In this document: in pieces, positions 1 through 8,864 of the stretch
Numbering within the stretch: the stretch's first letter is position 1
Layout of the letters: every line of letters starts with the position of its first letter
NCBI GenBank assembly: GCA_036563505.1
Contig: DATCMH010000002.1
Location: 310,001 to 374,000 of the forward strand
Length of the DNA stretch: 64,000 nt
Reading direction: 5' to 3'
From: DATCMH01 sp036563505
GTDB lineage: Bacteria; Pseudomonadota; Alphaproteobacteria; Rhizobiales; Beijerinckiaceae
Position numbers and translations under genes: made by a program
The notes under the pieces: generated by a model
Told to the model about the DNA's origin: nothing
Databases searched by the model: none
Seen by the model: the letters and a program-made list of their open reading frames with translations, nothing else

Positions 1-79
1 CGTTTCGGCCGCAGCGCCCGAGCACGAGGGCGGCGTTGAGACCAGCGGGGCCGCCGCCCACGATGAGCGCGTCGTACAA
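1..79 (-). CDS. FAD-dependent oxidoreductase, thioredoxin-reductase-like (N-terminal fragment)
   Basis: The first 26 codons of a minus-strand gene run off the left edge of the window. They read L/M-Y-D-A-L-I-V-G-G-G-P-A-G-L-N-A-A-L, which is the N-terminal beta strand and dinucleotide-binding GxGxxG/A turn of an FAD-dependent NAD(P) oxidoreductase of the thioredoxin-reductase type. I chose the TTG at 79-77 because family members begin with a Met-Tyr/Phe-Asp just before the glycine motif; another in-frame TTG lies at 103. The gene follows the ABC exporter on the same strand after 64 bp, so it may be cotranscribed. Substrate is unknown because the redox and NAD domains are outside the window. 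Confidence 0.6.
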   Translation of the reverse strand, partial: MYDALIVGGGPAGLNAALVLGRCGRN

Positions 80-143
80 GGAGGGAGGGTTCCGTCGTCG
101 CAAGAGGTTTGGAGGAGACGCGCGACGCGGAAGAAGGTTGCAG

Positions 144-1934
<1,791 letters not shown>

Positions 1935-2000
1935 AGCCCTCCCCCTCTCGCCGCGAGCGGCGAGAGGAAGCGTTGGACGCTACGACGATGCCGCGCCGTC

Positions 2001-2029
2001 TTGTTTCGGAATGGCGCTTGGGGTATAGG
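2001..2029 (+). promoter_or_regulatory. Sigma-70-type promoter of rpmE
   Basis: TTGTTT (2001-2006) and TATAGG (2024-2029) are separated by exactly 17 bp, close to the housekeeping consensus, about 70 bp upstream of the rpmE start. It lies in the short divergent region between the ABC exporter and rpmE. This is prediction from sequence only. Confidence 0.55.
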
Positions 2030-2101
2030 CCCGCGTTATTCAATTCAGGCTCGACGAACAGGCGCAGGCCGCCTCGAGGCAGGCCGCAAGAGGATTTGGC
2101 G

Positions 2102-2341
2102 ATGGCGAAGAAGGCAGCGACCGAGCACCCGGACTACCACTTCATCAAGGTGGTGATGACGGACGGCACCGAGTACACGACGCGCTCCACGTGGGGCAAG
2201 GAGGGCGACCGGCTCTCCCTCGACATCGATCCGAACACGCACCCGGCCTGGACCGGCGGCCAGCAGCAGCTGATGGACCGCGGCGGCCGCGTGTCCCGCT
2301 TCAACTCCCGCTTCGGCGGTTTGGCCTTCGGCCGCAAGTAA
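2102..2341 (+). CDS. rpmE: 50S ribosomal protein L31
   Basis: The 79-residue product begins MAKKAATEHPDYHFI and contains the L31 hallmarks of the alphaproteobacterial form: the YTTRSTWGKEGD block, DPNTHPAW and a basic C-terminus (SRFNSRFGG). It is a component of the large ribosomal subunit at the central protuberance. It has no CxxC zinc motif, so it is the cysteine-free variant. The ATG at 2102 follows an AAGAGGA ribosome-binding site. The gene is monocistronic, flanked by its own promoter and a strong terminator. Confidence 0.95.
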   Translation: MAKKAATEHPDYHFIKVVMTDGTEYTTRSTWGKEGDRLSLDIDPNTHPAWTGGQQQLMDRGGRVSRFNSRFGGLAFGRK

Positions 2342-2369
2342 GCACGACGCCGCACCGGCCCATGCGGAA

Positions 2370-2399
2370 AGCCCTGGCCTCGCGGCCGGGGCTTTTTTT
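2370..2399 (+). terminator. Intrinsic terminator of rpmE
   Basis: A G+C-rich hairpin AGCCCTGGCC / GGCCGGGGCT with a short TCGC loop is followed directly by seven T residues, 29 bp after the rpmE stop codon. Confidence 0.9.
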
Positions 2400-2422
2400 G
2401 CTGGTCGCCTTTTTCCGCAGCC

Positions 2423-2947
2423 TCAGCGGCCGCCGAAGGCCGAGCGCAGAAGCCATTGCTGGACGGCGACGGGGCTGTCGGGCGTGAGCTTCGACTGATC
2501 CTCGGTCGTGAGCTGGTCGAGATGGAGGATGCGCGCGTGAAGGCGCACGGAGAGGCCGACGAGATCCTTGAGGCGCTCCGGCAGGGCCTCGAACTCGGTG
2601 AAGGAACTCGGCGTCTCCTGCGTCGACAGGCGCACCCGGTTCTTCTCGGTGAGCGCCTGGGACGGGGTGATCTCGCCCTCGCTCACTGCGCGCTGGACGA
2701 GGAGCCAGGAGGCGATCTGCATCAGGCGCGTGGTGAGGCGCATGCTCTCGCTGGCATAGGTGAGCGCGGCGGTGCGCGAGAGCCCGCGGGATTCGTCCCG
2801 GCCCGGCCCGTCGAGATAGGCCGCCGTATCCTCCACGAGGCTCATCCCCTCCCGGAACAGGGCGCGAAAGGCTTCCGACTGGACGAAGCTGCGTCCGAAC
2901 GGGATGGGCTCGTCCGCCACGCGGACCATGACGTCGGATTCGTTCAC
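2423..2947 (-). CDS. rcdA: DUF1465 protein, RcdA-like cell-cycle proteolysis adaptor
   Basis: The 174-residue protein carries the DUF1465 pattern: an N-terminal FVQSEAFRALFREGMSLVE stretch, YLDGPGR, and the helix ASESMRLTTRLMQIASWLL. In Caulobacter this family is RcdA, which helps the ClpXP protease degrade the master regulator CtrA and other cell-cycle substrates. The GTG at 2947 is preferred over an upstream ATG at 3019, because AGGAGG stands at the right spacing before it and the upstream residues are low-complexity. The gene runs convergently toward rpmE. The family call is secure; the RcdA role is inferred from the family. Confidence 0.85.
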   Translation of the reverse strand: MNESDVMVRVADEPIPFGRSFVQSEAFRALFREGMSLVEDTAAYLDGPGRDESRGLSRTAALTYASESMRLTTRLMQIASWLLVQRAVSEGEITPSQALTEKNRVRLSTQETPSSFTEFEALPERLKDLVGLSVRLHARILHLDQLTTEDQSKLTPDSPVAVQQWLLRSAFGGR

Positions 2948-3088
2948 CGGGGCCTCCTGCCGTCTCGCCAATCGTGCCGCCGCGGCACGTTGCGCGATTC
3001 CTGACCGGCTGAGGAGCAACTCTAGCGCCGCCAGCCCCGATCCGCGCCGTCAACGTTCCGTTAACGTTAAGCGCGCGGGCCTGGAGCC

Positions 3089-3117
3089 AAAAAAAGAGCC
3101 GCCCGAAGGCGGCTTTT
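3089..3117 (-). terminator. Intrinsic terminator on the minus strand
   Basis: On the minus strand AGCCGCC and GGCGGCT pair around a TTCG tetraloop, followed by a run of seven T (plus-strand A at 3089-3095). It can end transcripts of the DUF1192 gene and of the candidate small RNA. The plus-strand reading also has four T after the stem, so weak bidirectional action is possible. Confidence 0.8.
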
Positions 3118-3187
3118 GAAAGGTGTGAACAGGGAGGCGTCAAACAGAGTGGACAGGAGCCACTCGACATCCAGAAAACTGGATGAG
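3089..3187 (-). ncRNA. Candidate trans-acting small RNA with anti-Shine-Dalgarno loops
   Basis: No gene occupies this AT-richer gap. On the minus strand the predicted RNA opens with the hairpin CATCCAG-TTTT-CTGGATG. Next comes a second hairpin, GAGTGG/CCACTC, whose loop contains CTCCT. A single-stranded part holding CCTCCC follows, and then the intrinsic terminator. A promoter-like pair lies just upstream, and its expected start falls at the base of hairpin 1. CUCCU loops are a hallmark of several alphaproteobacterial regulatory RNAs that block ribosome-binding sites. The alternative is a structured 3' tail of the DUF1192 mRNA. Confidence 0.45.
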
Positions 3188-3193
3188 TTCGGT

Positions 3194-3223
3194 GATAAAC
3201 GGGGAACCTTAAGAGATGGTTAA
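3194..3223 (-). promoter_or_regulatory. Possible promoter of the candidate small RNA
   Basis: Minus-strand TTAACC (3223-3218) and TTTATC (3199-3194) are separated by 18 bp. Seven bases below the -10 element is about 3187, the base of the first hairpin of the candidate RNA. Both hexamers are imperfect, so this is a modest prediction. Confidence 0.35.
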
Positions 3224-3270
3224 CGGCGTCGCGACGCGGCGCCGGAATTCCCGGAATCGGACGGATTCGT

Positions 3271-3471
3271 TCACGACCGGAAAAAAGCGCTCGCCGCGGC
3301 CCGAGAGGCTTCCTTGCGCGCCTTGGCCTCGCGCAAGCGCTCGATCTCCCGTTCGAGAAGCTCGATGCGCTCGTCGAGCTCGGCGACGGACAGCGTCGAG
3401 AGGTCCTGCCCGAGATCGTGGGCCGCGACGGCGGGACGGGGGCGCTCCTCGGCGAAGGGGTCGAAGGCCAT
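3271..3471 (-). CDS. DUF1192 family protein
   Basis: A 66-residue protein starting MAFDPFAEE, with a charged heptad-like helix at about residues 27-55 (LSVAELDERIELLEREIERL). This is the DUF1192 pattern of small alphaproteobacterial proteins that usually sit near rcdA. The helix looks like a short coiled coil. The ATG follows a good AGGAG site. Function is unknown. Its position between rcdA and trcR suggests, but does not prove, a link to cell-cycle control. Confidence 0.8.
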   Translation of the reverse strand: MAFDPFAEERPRPAVAAHDLGQDLSTLSVAELDERIELLEREIERLREAKARKEASRAAASAFFRS

Positions 3472-3591
3472 GATGGGTCTCCTGCATGCCGGTCCGGGGC
3501 AGGATTTTAGGGCACGACGACGAAGCCGGCCAGGGCGGGAATTTTTGGGACGATTCGCGATCTCGCGCGACGCCCCTCCCCTACCAACCGT

Positions 3592-3620
3592 TTGCAAGCC
3601 CCGCGCCCCGGGCCTATATT
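3592..3620 (+). promoter_or_regulatory. Sigma-70-type promoter of trcR
   Basis: TTGCAA (3592-3597), a 17-bp G+C-rich spacer and TATATT (3615-3620) form one of the best housekeeping promoters in the window. It gives a 5' leader of about 117 bases before trcR. Confidence 0.6.
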
Positions 3621-3743
3621 CACCCTGTTTCCCTCACAGCGTGAGACGAGATGCTCCGGTCCGCCGACCGGGCCGGAGCGCGAGACCCTTTTGCCCGCAG
3701 CGCCTCGCCGGCGCGCGACGATGACCCCTTGAAGGAGGCCCGG

Positions 3744-4460
3744 ATGTCCCAGGGACCACTCATGCCCAAAGCCACGGCCGTCTGGCTCGTGGACAACACG
3801 TCCCTCTCGTTCGAGCAGATCGCTGCGTTCTGCAACCTGCACCCTCTCGAGGTGAAGGGCATCGCTGACGGTGAGGTGGCGGCCGGCATCAAGGGCATGG
3901 ATCCGGTCACCTCGAACCAGCTCACCCGCGAGGAGATCGAGAAGGCGGAGAAGGACCCGAACCACCGCCTCAAGCTCGCCCAGTCGAAGGTGAAGCTGCC
4001 GGAGGTCAAGCGGACGCGCAAAGGCCCGCGCTATACGCCCGTCTCGCGCCGCCACGACCGGCCGAACGCCATCCTCTGGCTCCTGCGCAACCACCCGGAG
4101 CTGAAGGACGCCTCGATCATGCGGCTGGTGGGCACCACCAAGACCACGATCCAGCAGATCCGCGAGCGTACCCACTGGAACTCGGCCCAGCTCCAGCCCA
4201 TGGACCCGGTGACGCTGGGCCTCTGCTCGCAGATCGACCTCGACTTCGAGGTGCAGCGCGCCGCCAAGGACCGGCCGCAGACGGCCGACGCCGACACCGG
4301 CCCGACCCTGATGCCGGCCGAACTCACCACCGGCCCGGCCGCCGCCCCCGAGCCCTTCCGGGACGAGCCCCGCCGTCCGGCGCAGGAGGAGAAGATCGAC
4401 GTCGACTCGGTCTTCGCCAAGCTCAAGCAGCTCAAGCGCCCCGGCGACGAGGAGGAGTGA
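3744..4460 (+). CDS. trcR: DUF1013 protein, TrcR-like RNA-polymerase-associated cell-cycle regulator
   Basis: The 238-residue product has the complete DUF1013 core at about residues 1-175: MPKATAVWLVDNTSLSFEQI, the HPLEVKGIADGEVAAGIKG block and the second helical module RPNAILWLLRNHPELKDASI with TTKTTIQQIRERTHW. In Caulobacter the DUF1013 protein TrcR tracks with RNA polymerase and supports transcription of cell-cycle genes. The two helix-turn-helix-like modules are followed by a Pro/Ala-rich linker and a charged C-terminal helix ending in DEEE. The ATG at 3744 has GAAGGAGG in front of it. The next in-frame ATG (3762) lacks such a site. Confidence 0.85.
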   Translation: MSQGPLMPKATAVWLVDNTSLSFEQIAAFCNLHPLEVKGIADGEVAAGIKGMDPVTSNQLTREEIEKAEKDPNHRLKLAQSKVKLPEVKRTRKGPRYTPVSRRHDRPNAILWLLRNHPELKDASIMRLVGTTKTTIQQIRERTHWNSAQLQPMDPVTLGLCSQIDLDFEVQRAAKDRPQTADADTGPTLMPAELTTGPAAAPEPFRDEPRRPAQEEKIDVDSVFAKLKQLKRPGDEEE

Positions 4461-4509
4461 GCGGGCGCCCGGCGGGCTGACCCGGCTGCGTTCCCCCTTA
4501 CACCGCCTT

Positions 4510-4598
4510 TGTCATGGCCGGGCTTGACCCGGCCATCTCGGTTCCGGGGCGGGTGGGGTTTCGCGCCGAGGTTCGCGGGTCGAGCCCGCGAACGACAG
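4510..4598. repeat. REP-like palindrome, TGTCATGGCC type (copy 1)
   Basis: This 89-bp unit opens TGTCATGGCCGGGC and closes with GCCCGCGAACGACAG. It contains two hairpins, GGCCGGGC/..CCCGGCC and GCGGGT/..CCCGC. A second copy of almost the same length and sequence is at 11915-12002. It lies downstream of trcR in the 383-bp convergent gap that also holds a second element, so it may stabilise or terminate the transcript. Confidence 0.75.
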
Positions 4599-4633
4599 GG
4601 TTGGTGTTCTGATCTGTTCGGACCTACGCCCGG

Positions 4634-4795
4634 CACCCCTCATCCGCCCTCCTTCGGAGGGCACCTTCTCCCGCGGAGGGGAGAAGGTAGAGCGCCCAAC
4701 CCTCTCCCCTTTGCGGGAGAGGGTGGCCCCGCGAAGCGGGGTCGGGAGAGGGGGCGCTGCGTCAGCAGCGCTCGGCCGCAAGGCCGATCAGCAGG
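4634..4795. repeat. Palindromic element family A, rearranged copy
   Basis: It contains the family landmarks CACCTTCTCCC...GGGAGAAGG and CCCTCTCCCC...GGGAGAGGGTGGC, with the internal hairpins CCCTCC-GAA-GGAGGG and CCCCGC-GAA-GCGGGG. Unlike the other copies, its two halves are joined in a different order. The rest of the 4461-4843 gap shows no gene. Confidence 0.7.
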
Positions 4796-4843
4796 CATCA
4801 GAAACAAGGCGCCGATCGCGACTCCTCAGCCGCCAGCCCCCGC

Positions 4844-5434
4844 CTACGCCCCCACGAAACGCACGATCCCGAGCAGCACCTGCGATAAGGCCTGATCGAG
4901 CGCCCTTGCCGCCGCGCCCGCTTCCACCGCGCCCACGGGCACGCGGGCGGAGAAGACCCGGGCGGTTGTGATCCGGCCCGTGCGATCGTCGACGACCTTG
5001 GCCGAGATCTCAACCAGCGCCTCGCCCGTCGCGGAATCGATGTTGAAGGCGCGGATCTCGGTGTTGAGCTGGAAGTCGGCGGTGATGCGCTCGCCCGGCC
5101 GGCTCACGGCCTTGAGGCGCGAGGCATTCTCGAAGGTTTGGACGAGGCGCGCCTGGACGAGGCGCGGCAGCCGATCGGCCCATTGGCCGCCGCCCAGGAA
5201 AGACACCGCGCCGCTCGGGTCCTTCACGATGATGCGGTCAGCCTCGAAAGTCTGGACAGTGACCGGCTCGGCGACGACCACCTGGCCGCGCACCGAGCCG
5301 CCGCGCACCTTCTGGCTCGGGGCGGAGAGGTCGAAGGTGGTCGGCGACGGACCCGACGAGCAGGCCGCCAGAAGAGCGGCGCCGAGTCCGGCGAGGAGGA
5401 CGCGGCGCGGAGGGAACAAGGAACGCATCATCAC
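4844..5434 (-). CDS. ABC-type transport auxiliary lipoprotein of the Mla-like operon (PqiC/ABC_trans_aux type)
   Basis: The 196-residue protein has an N-terminal signal with the lipobox LAAC (Cys 25), so it is a predicted lipoprotein. It continues with the pattern of the ABC transport auxiliary family (PqiC-like): a VVVAEPVTVQTFEADRIIVKD stretch, W-ADRLPRLVQARLVQTFE, and an aliphatic C-terminal helix with a repeated Ala-rich ALDQAL. Such lipoproteins anchor to the outer membrane and partner MCE-domain proteins in lipid transport. It begins 5 bp after the mlaD-like stop, so it belongs to the operon. The start is GTG at 5434 or one of two following ATG codons. Confidence 0.8.
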   Translation of the reverse strand: MMMRSLFPPRRVLLAGLGAALLAACSSGPSPTTFDLSAPSQKVRGGSVRGQVVVAEPVTVQTFEADRIIVKDPSGAVSFLGGGQWADRLPRLVQARLVQTFENASRLKAVSRPGERITADFQLNTEIRAFNIDSATGEALVEISAKVVDDRTGRITTARVFSARVPVGAVEAGAAARALDQALSQVLLGIVRFVGA

Positions 5435-5439
5435 CAGGC

Positions 5440-6768
5440 TCAGCGGCGGCCGTTATACTCGGGGATGTTCGGCTTGCCGCCGAAGAGGAACTGCTGCGGG
5501 TTGCGCTCGATGCCCCGCACGGTGCGGTTGATCTCGTTGAGGGTACGCCGCCCGTCGCTCGCGAAAGCCTCGACCTCGCGAAGGCCGGAGCCCGTGAACC
5601 GGGTGACTCCTTGCGTGATCTCGGCGGTGCGCTTGTCGAGGTTGTCGGCGAGCACCCGGATCGAGCGGGCCGCCTCGCGGATTTCGCCGAAGGTGCTCTG
5701 TCCTTCCTTGCCGGCGGCCGATCCGAGGAAGTTCTCCGCGGCTTTGAGCACGCCGTCGACCCGGTCGGCGGACTTGTTGAGTTTCTCGGTGATGGAGCGC
5801 GCTTCCTTGATGGCGACCTCGACGTCCTTGCTGGAATTGCCGAGGCTCGTCGCGAACTTGTCGGCATTGTCGACGACGCGCCCGACCTTCGCCGGGTCGA
5901 TCGCACCCGCGACACGGCTGAAGTCGGTGAGCGCCGTATCGAGCTTGGGCGCCGTCGCGTTGAGGCTTTTCGCCAGCGACGCCACGTCCTTCAAGGTGTC
6001 GTTGATGGCCTGCTTATTGTCGCCCAGCGCCTGCGCGAAGTTGTCGACGTTCTCGACGATCTTGGCGACGCGCTGACGGTCGACCGAGCGCACGAGCTCG
6101 TCGACGTTGGTGGCCAGGGTCTCGAGCTTCGTGGCGAGCGGCCCGATCTTCTCCGCTGCTCCGCCCACCGAGGCCAGGAAGCGGTCGATGCCCGGCGCGT
6201 TGTCGGAGAGCGCCTGCGAGAAGCGCTCGACGTTGGTGATCGTGCGGCCGATCGAGCCCTCGTTGTCGGCCACCACCTTGTTCACCCGCTCCAGCACCTC
6301 GTCGGCGCGCCGCGCCAGGCTGCGGGCCGACTCCAGGAGGTCCTGGAAGTCGGAGCGGTCGGCGAAGATGGTGGGCAGGGGCTGGCCCGGGCCCGGCAGG
6401 AGCGGCTGGGCGCTCGGCTCGCCGCCGATGAGCGCGATGTTCTGCACGCCCGTGAGCCCTTGCGATTCGAGGCGGGCCCGGGTGTCGGTGCGGACCGGGG
6501 TGGTGCGGTCGACCTCGACGATGGCGAGCACGCGGCGCGGGTCCTCCGGCAGCAGGGAGAGCTCCTTCACCTCACCGATGCGCAGACCGTTGAAGGTGAC
6601 GACCGAGCCCTTGGACAGGCCCGACACCGAGCCGGAGAAGACGATGCGGACCGGCGAGCGCCGCTGGCTCTTGTCGCCTCCGGAGAACCAGAAGACGAAC
6701 AGGAACGCCGCCGCGACCACCGCGAGGGTGAAGGCACCGACGAGGACGTAGTTGGCACGCGTTTCCAT
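5440..6768 (-). CDS. mlaD: MlaD-family MCE domain protein, long form
   Basis: The 442-residue protein has one N-terminal membrane helix (about 7-28) and one MCE domain (about 38-115; VSGLSKGSVVTFNGLRIGEV and LTGVQNIALIGG). A very long, mostly helical segment from about 145 to 400 follows, with repeated ..V.R...L..N.. patterns. MCE proteins form hexamers that bind lipid between the inner and outer membrane. At 442 residues this is much longer than E. coli MlaD (about 180), and resembles the extended alphaproteobacterial forms whose helices could bridge the periplasm. It lies between the ATPase and the lipoprotein gene in one operon. Confidence 0.88.
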   Translation of the reverse strand: METRANYVLVGAFTLAVVAAAFLFVFWFSGGDKSQRRSPVRIVFSGSVSGLSKGSVVTFNGLRIGEVKELSLLPEDPRRVLAIVEVDRTTPVRTDTRARLESQGLTGVQNIALIGGEPSAQPLLPGPGQPLPTIFADRSDFQDLLESARSLARRADEVLERVNKVVADNEGSIGRTITNVERFSQALSDNAPGIDRFLASVGGAAEKIGPLATKLETLATNVDELVRSVDRQRVAKIVENVDNFAQALGDNKQAINDTLKDVASLAKSLNATAPKLDTALTDFSRVAGAIDPAKVGRVVDNADKFATSLGNSSKDVEVAIKEARSITEKLNKSADRVDGVLKAAENFLGSAAGKEGQSTFGEIREAARSIRVLADNLDKRTAEITQGVTRFTGSGLREVEAFASDGRRTLNEINRTVRGIERNPQQFLFGGKPNIPEYNGRR

Positions 6769-6797
6769 CGTAGGTTCTTTGGACCGCCGCTTGTCTT

Positions 6798-7601
6798 TCA
6801 GGCCCCGGCCGCCATGACGGCCCGGGCGCGCTTACCGTGGAAGTAGGATTTCACCCAAGGATGCTCGGAAGCGAGCATCTCGTCGATCGCGCCCGCCGCA
6901 ATGACCTTGCCCTGGCCCAAGGCCGCGATGCGGTCGCACACCGTGTGCAGGCTGTCGAGATCGTGGGTTACCATGAAAACGGTCAGGCCCAAAGTGCGCT
7001 GCAGGGTGGCGATGAGGTCGTCGAACTCGCCAGCGCCGATGGGGTCGAGGCCGGAGGTTGGCTCGTCGAGGAAGAGAATCTCGGGATCGAGCGCCAGCGA
7101 GCGGGCCAGCGAGGCGCGCTTGATCATGCCGCCCGACAGCTCGGAGGGCAGCTTGTCGGCAGCGTCCGGCTTCAGGCCGACCATCTCGATCTTGAGCATG
7201 GCGAGTTCGTCGAGGAGGCGGCCGGAGAGATTGAGGTACTCCCGCATCGGCACCTGGACGTTCTGCTTCACGGTGAGCGCGGAGAACAGGGCGCCCATCT
7301 GGAAGAGCACGCCCCAGCGCCGCTCGACAGCGCGGCGGGACGCGGGGGAGAGCTCGTCGAGATCCTCGCCGAACACCTCGATGGAACCGGCCTGCTTGCG
7401 CACAAGGCCGAGGATGGTGCGGGTCAGGACCGACTTGCCGCCGCCCGACGGGCCGACGAAGCCCAGGATCTCGCCGCGGTAGACGTCGAGGTCGAGGCCG
7501 TCGAGCACCTTGCGCTCGCCGAAGGCCACCTCGACGCCGCGCACGCGGATGACCGCCTCCCGGTGCGGGTCGTCGCGGAGCGGGGACACGCGGTCGAGCA
7601 T
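6798..7601 (-). CDS. mlaF: Phospholipid ABC transporter ATP-binding protein
   Basis: This is a 267-residue ATPase with Walker A GPSGGGKS (50-57), signature ELSGGMIKRASLARSL (from 154) and Walker B ILFLDEPTSGLDP (175-187). LSGGM in place of LSGGQ is typical of MlaF/Ttg2A proteins. It supplies energy to the MlaE-type permease encoded 3 bp upstream in the operon, and to the MCE protein encoded downstream. It acts on the cytoplasmic face of the inner membrane. The direction of lipid movement is not shown by sequence. Confidence 0.9.
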   Translation of the reverse strand: MLDRVSPLRDDPHREAVIRVRGVEVAFGERKVLDGLDLDVYRGEILGFVGPSGGGKSVLTRTILGLVRKQAGSIEVFGEDLDELSPASRRAVERRWGVLFQMGALFSALTVKQNVQVPMREYLNLSGRLLDELAMLKIEMVGLKPDAADKLPSELSGGMIKRASLARSLALDPEILFLDEPTSGLDPIGAGEFDDLIATLQRTLGLTVFMVTHDLDSLHTVCDRIAALGQGKVIAAGAIDEMLASEHPWVKSYFHGKRARAVMAAGA

Positions 7602-7604
7602 CGC

Positions 7605-8753
7605 TTAGTACCGGATCGCCGCGAAGAAGATGGCGAAGACGCCGTCGAGCACGATCACCATGAAGATGCCCTTGACGACAGCCGAGGTCACGCGCCGGCC
7701 GAGCGACTCGGCCGATCCTTCCACCGCCAAGCCCTCGATGGCGGCGATGATTCCGATGACGAGGGCCATGAACGGGGCCTTGATGAGGCCGACGAGGAAG
7801 GTGTTCATCGCGATGCTGGCCTGCAGCTGCGACAGGAACACGTCCGGGCTGATGTCGCCGTAGATCCAGGCGGTGACGCCGCCGCCGAACAGGGCAGAAA
7901 GCGCGGAGAGGAACGTGAGGAGCGGCAGGCCGAGGATCAGGGCCAGGATCCGCGGAACGATCAGAACCTCGATCGGGTCGAGGCCCATGACACGAAGCGC
8001 GTCGATCTCCTCCCGCATCTGCATCGAGCCGATCTCGGCGGTGATCGCCGAACCGGAGCGCCCTGCCACCATAATCGATGTGAGAAGCACCGCGAGTTCC
8101 CGCAGGATCAGGATGCCGATCAGGTTGACGACGAAGGTGGTGGCGCCGAAGCGCTGCAGCTGAAAGATGCCCTGCTGGGCCACGATGCAGCCGACGAGGA
8201 ACGAGATCAGCACGATGATCGGCACGCCGCGATAGGCGACCTGCTCGAGCTGGTTGATCAGGGCCTTGCCCCGGAAGCGGGCGGGGCGGGACAGGACGCG
8301 CACGAGCGCGAGGCTGAACTCGCCGAGGAAGCCGATGCCGCCCATGAAGTCGCGGCCGGCGCGGCTGACCGCCTGCCCGATATCGGCGAGGAAATCGGTG
8401 AAGCCGGAGCGGCGCGGCGGAGGCTGGGGCTGGAAGCCGCGATAGGCGACCTCGTTGAGGAGGATGTTGTGCTCAGGGCGCGCGCCGACGAAGTCCGCGG
8501 CGTAGCCGAGCTGGCCGAGATCGTGCCGCGTCCGGTCGAGCACCCAGGCGCCCAGCGTATCGAGGCGCTCGACGCCCGAGAGATCGACGATGACGCGCCG
8601 GCTCGCCTGCGCCGCCTCGGCGAGCGCCTGGGCATGAGCCTCGACGAGGGGGGCGTGCTCCGCCGTCCAGCGGCCAGCGAGCGTCGCGCGCACCTCGCCG
8701 CCGGCATCGTCGATGTTCGCTTGGGGCTCTCGGGCGAGCGTCGCCTGGGGCAC
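7605..8753 (-). CDS. mlaE: MlaE-family permease with N-terminal STAS-like domain
   Basis: The 382-residue product fuses a cytosolic STAS-like domain (about 15-105; VIVDLSGVERLDTLGAWVLDR) to a MlaE permease domain (about 130-382, five or six helices). The permease part has the conserved ELAVLLTSIMVAGRSGSAITAEIGSM and DALRVMGLDPIEVLIVPR blocks. In E. coli the STAS part is the separate MlaB protein; here it is covalently attached. It is the first gene of the operon with the ATPase, MCE protein and lipoprotein genes. No mlaC-like periplasmic carrier gene is nearby. Confidence 0.88.
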   Translation of the reverse strand: MPQATLAREPQANIDDAGGEVRATLAGRWTAEHAPLVEAHAQALAEAAQASRRVIVDLSGVERLDTLGAWVLDRTRHDLGQLGYAADFVGARPEHNILLNEVAYRGFQPQPPPRRSGFTDFLADIGQAVSRAGRDFMGGIGFLGEFSLALVRVLSRPARFRGKALINQLEQVAYRGVPIIVLISFLVGCIVAQQGIFQLQRFGATTFVVNLIGILILRELAVLLTSIMVAGRSGSAITAEIGSMQMREEIDALRVMGLDPIEVLIVPRILALILGLPLLTFLSALSALFGGGVTAWIYGDISPDVFLSQLQASIAMNTFLVGLIKAPFMALVIGIIAAIEGLAVEGSAESLGRRVTSAVVKGIFMVIVLDGVFAIFFAAIRY

Positions 8754-8864
8754 GGCCTGTCTCGAGTTCCTGATCCTGGCCCCGCGGGGCGGCCATTATC
8801 CATAGCCCGCCCCCGCCCGGGCCGTCGAGGGCAACGGCGGGAAAACCAGTGCAAGCCGCATAAC

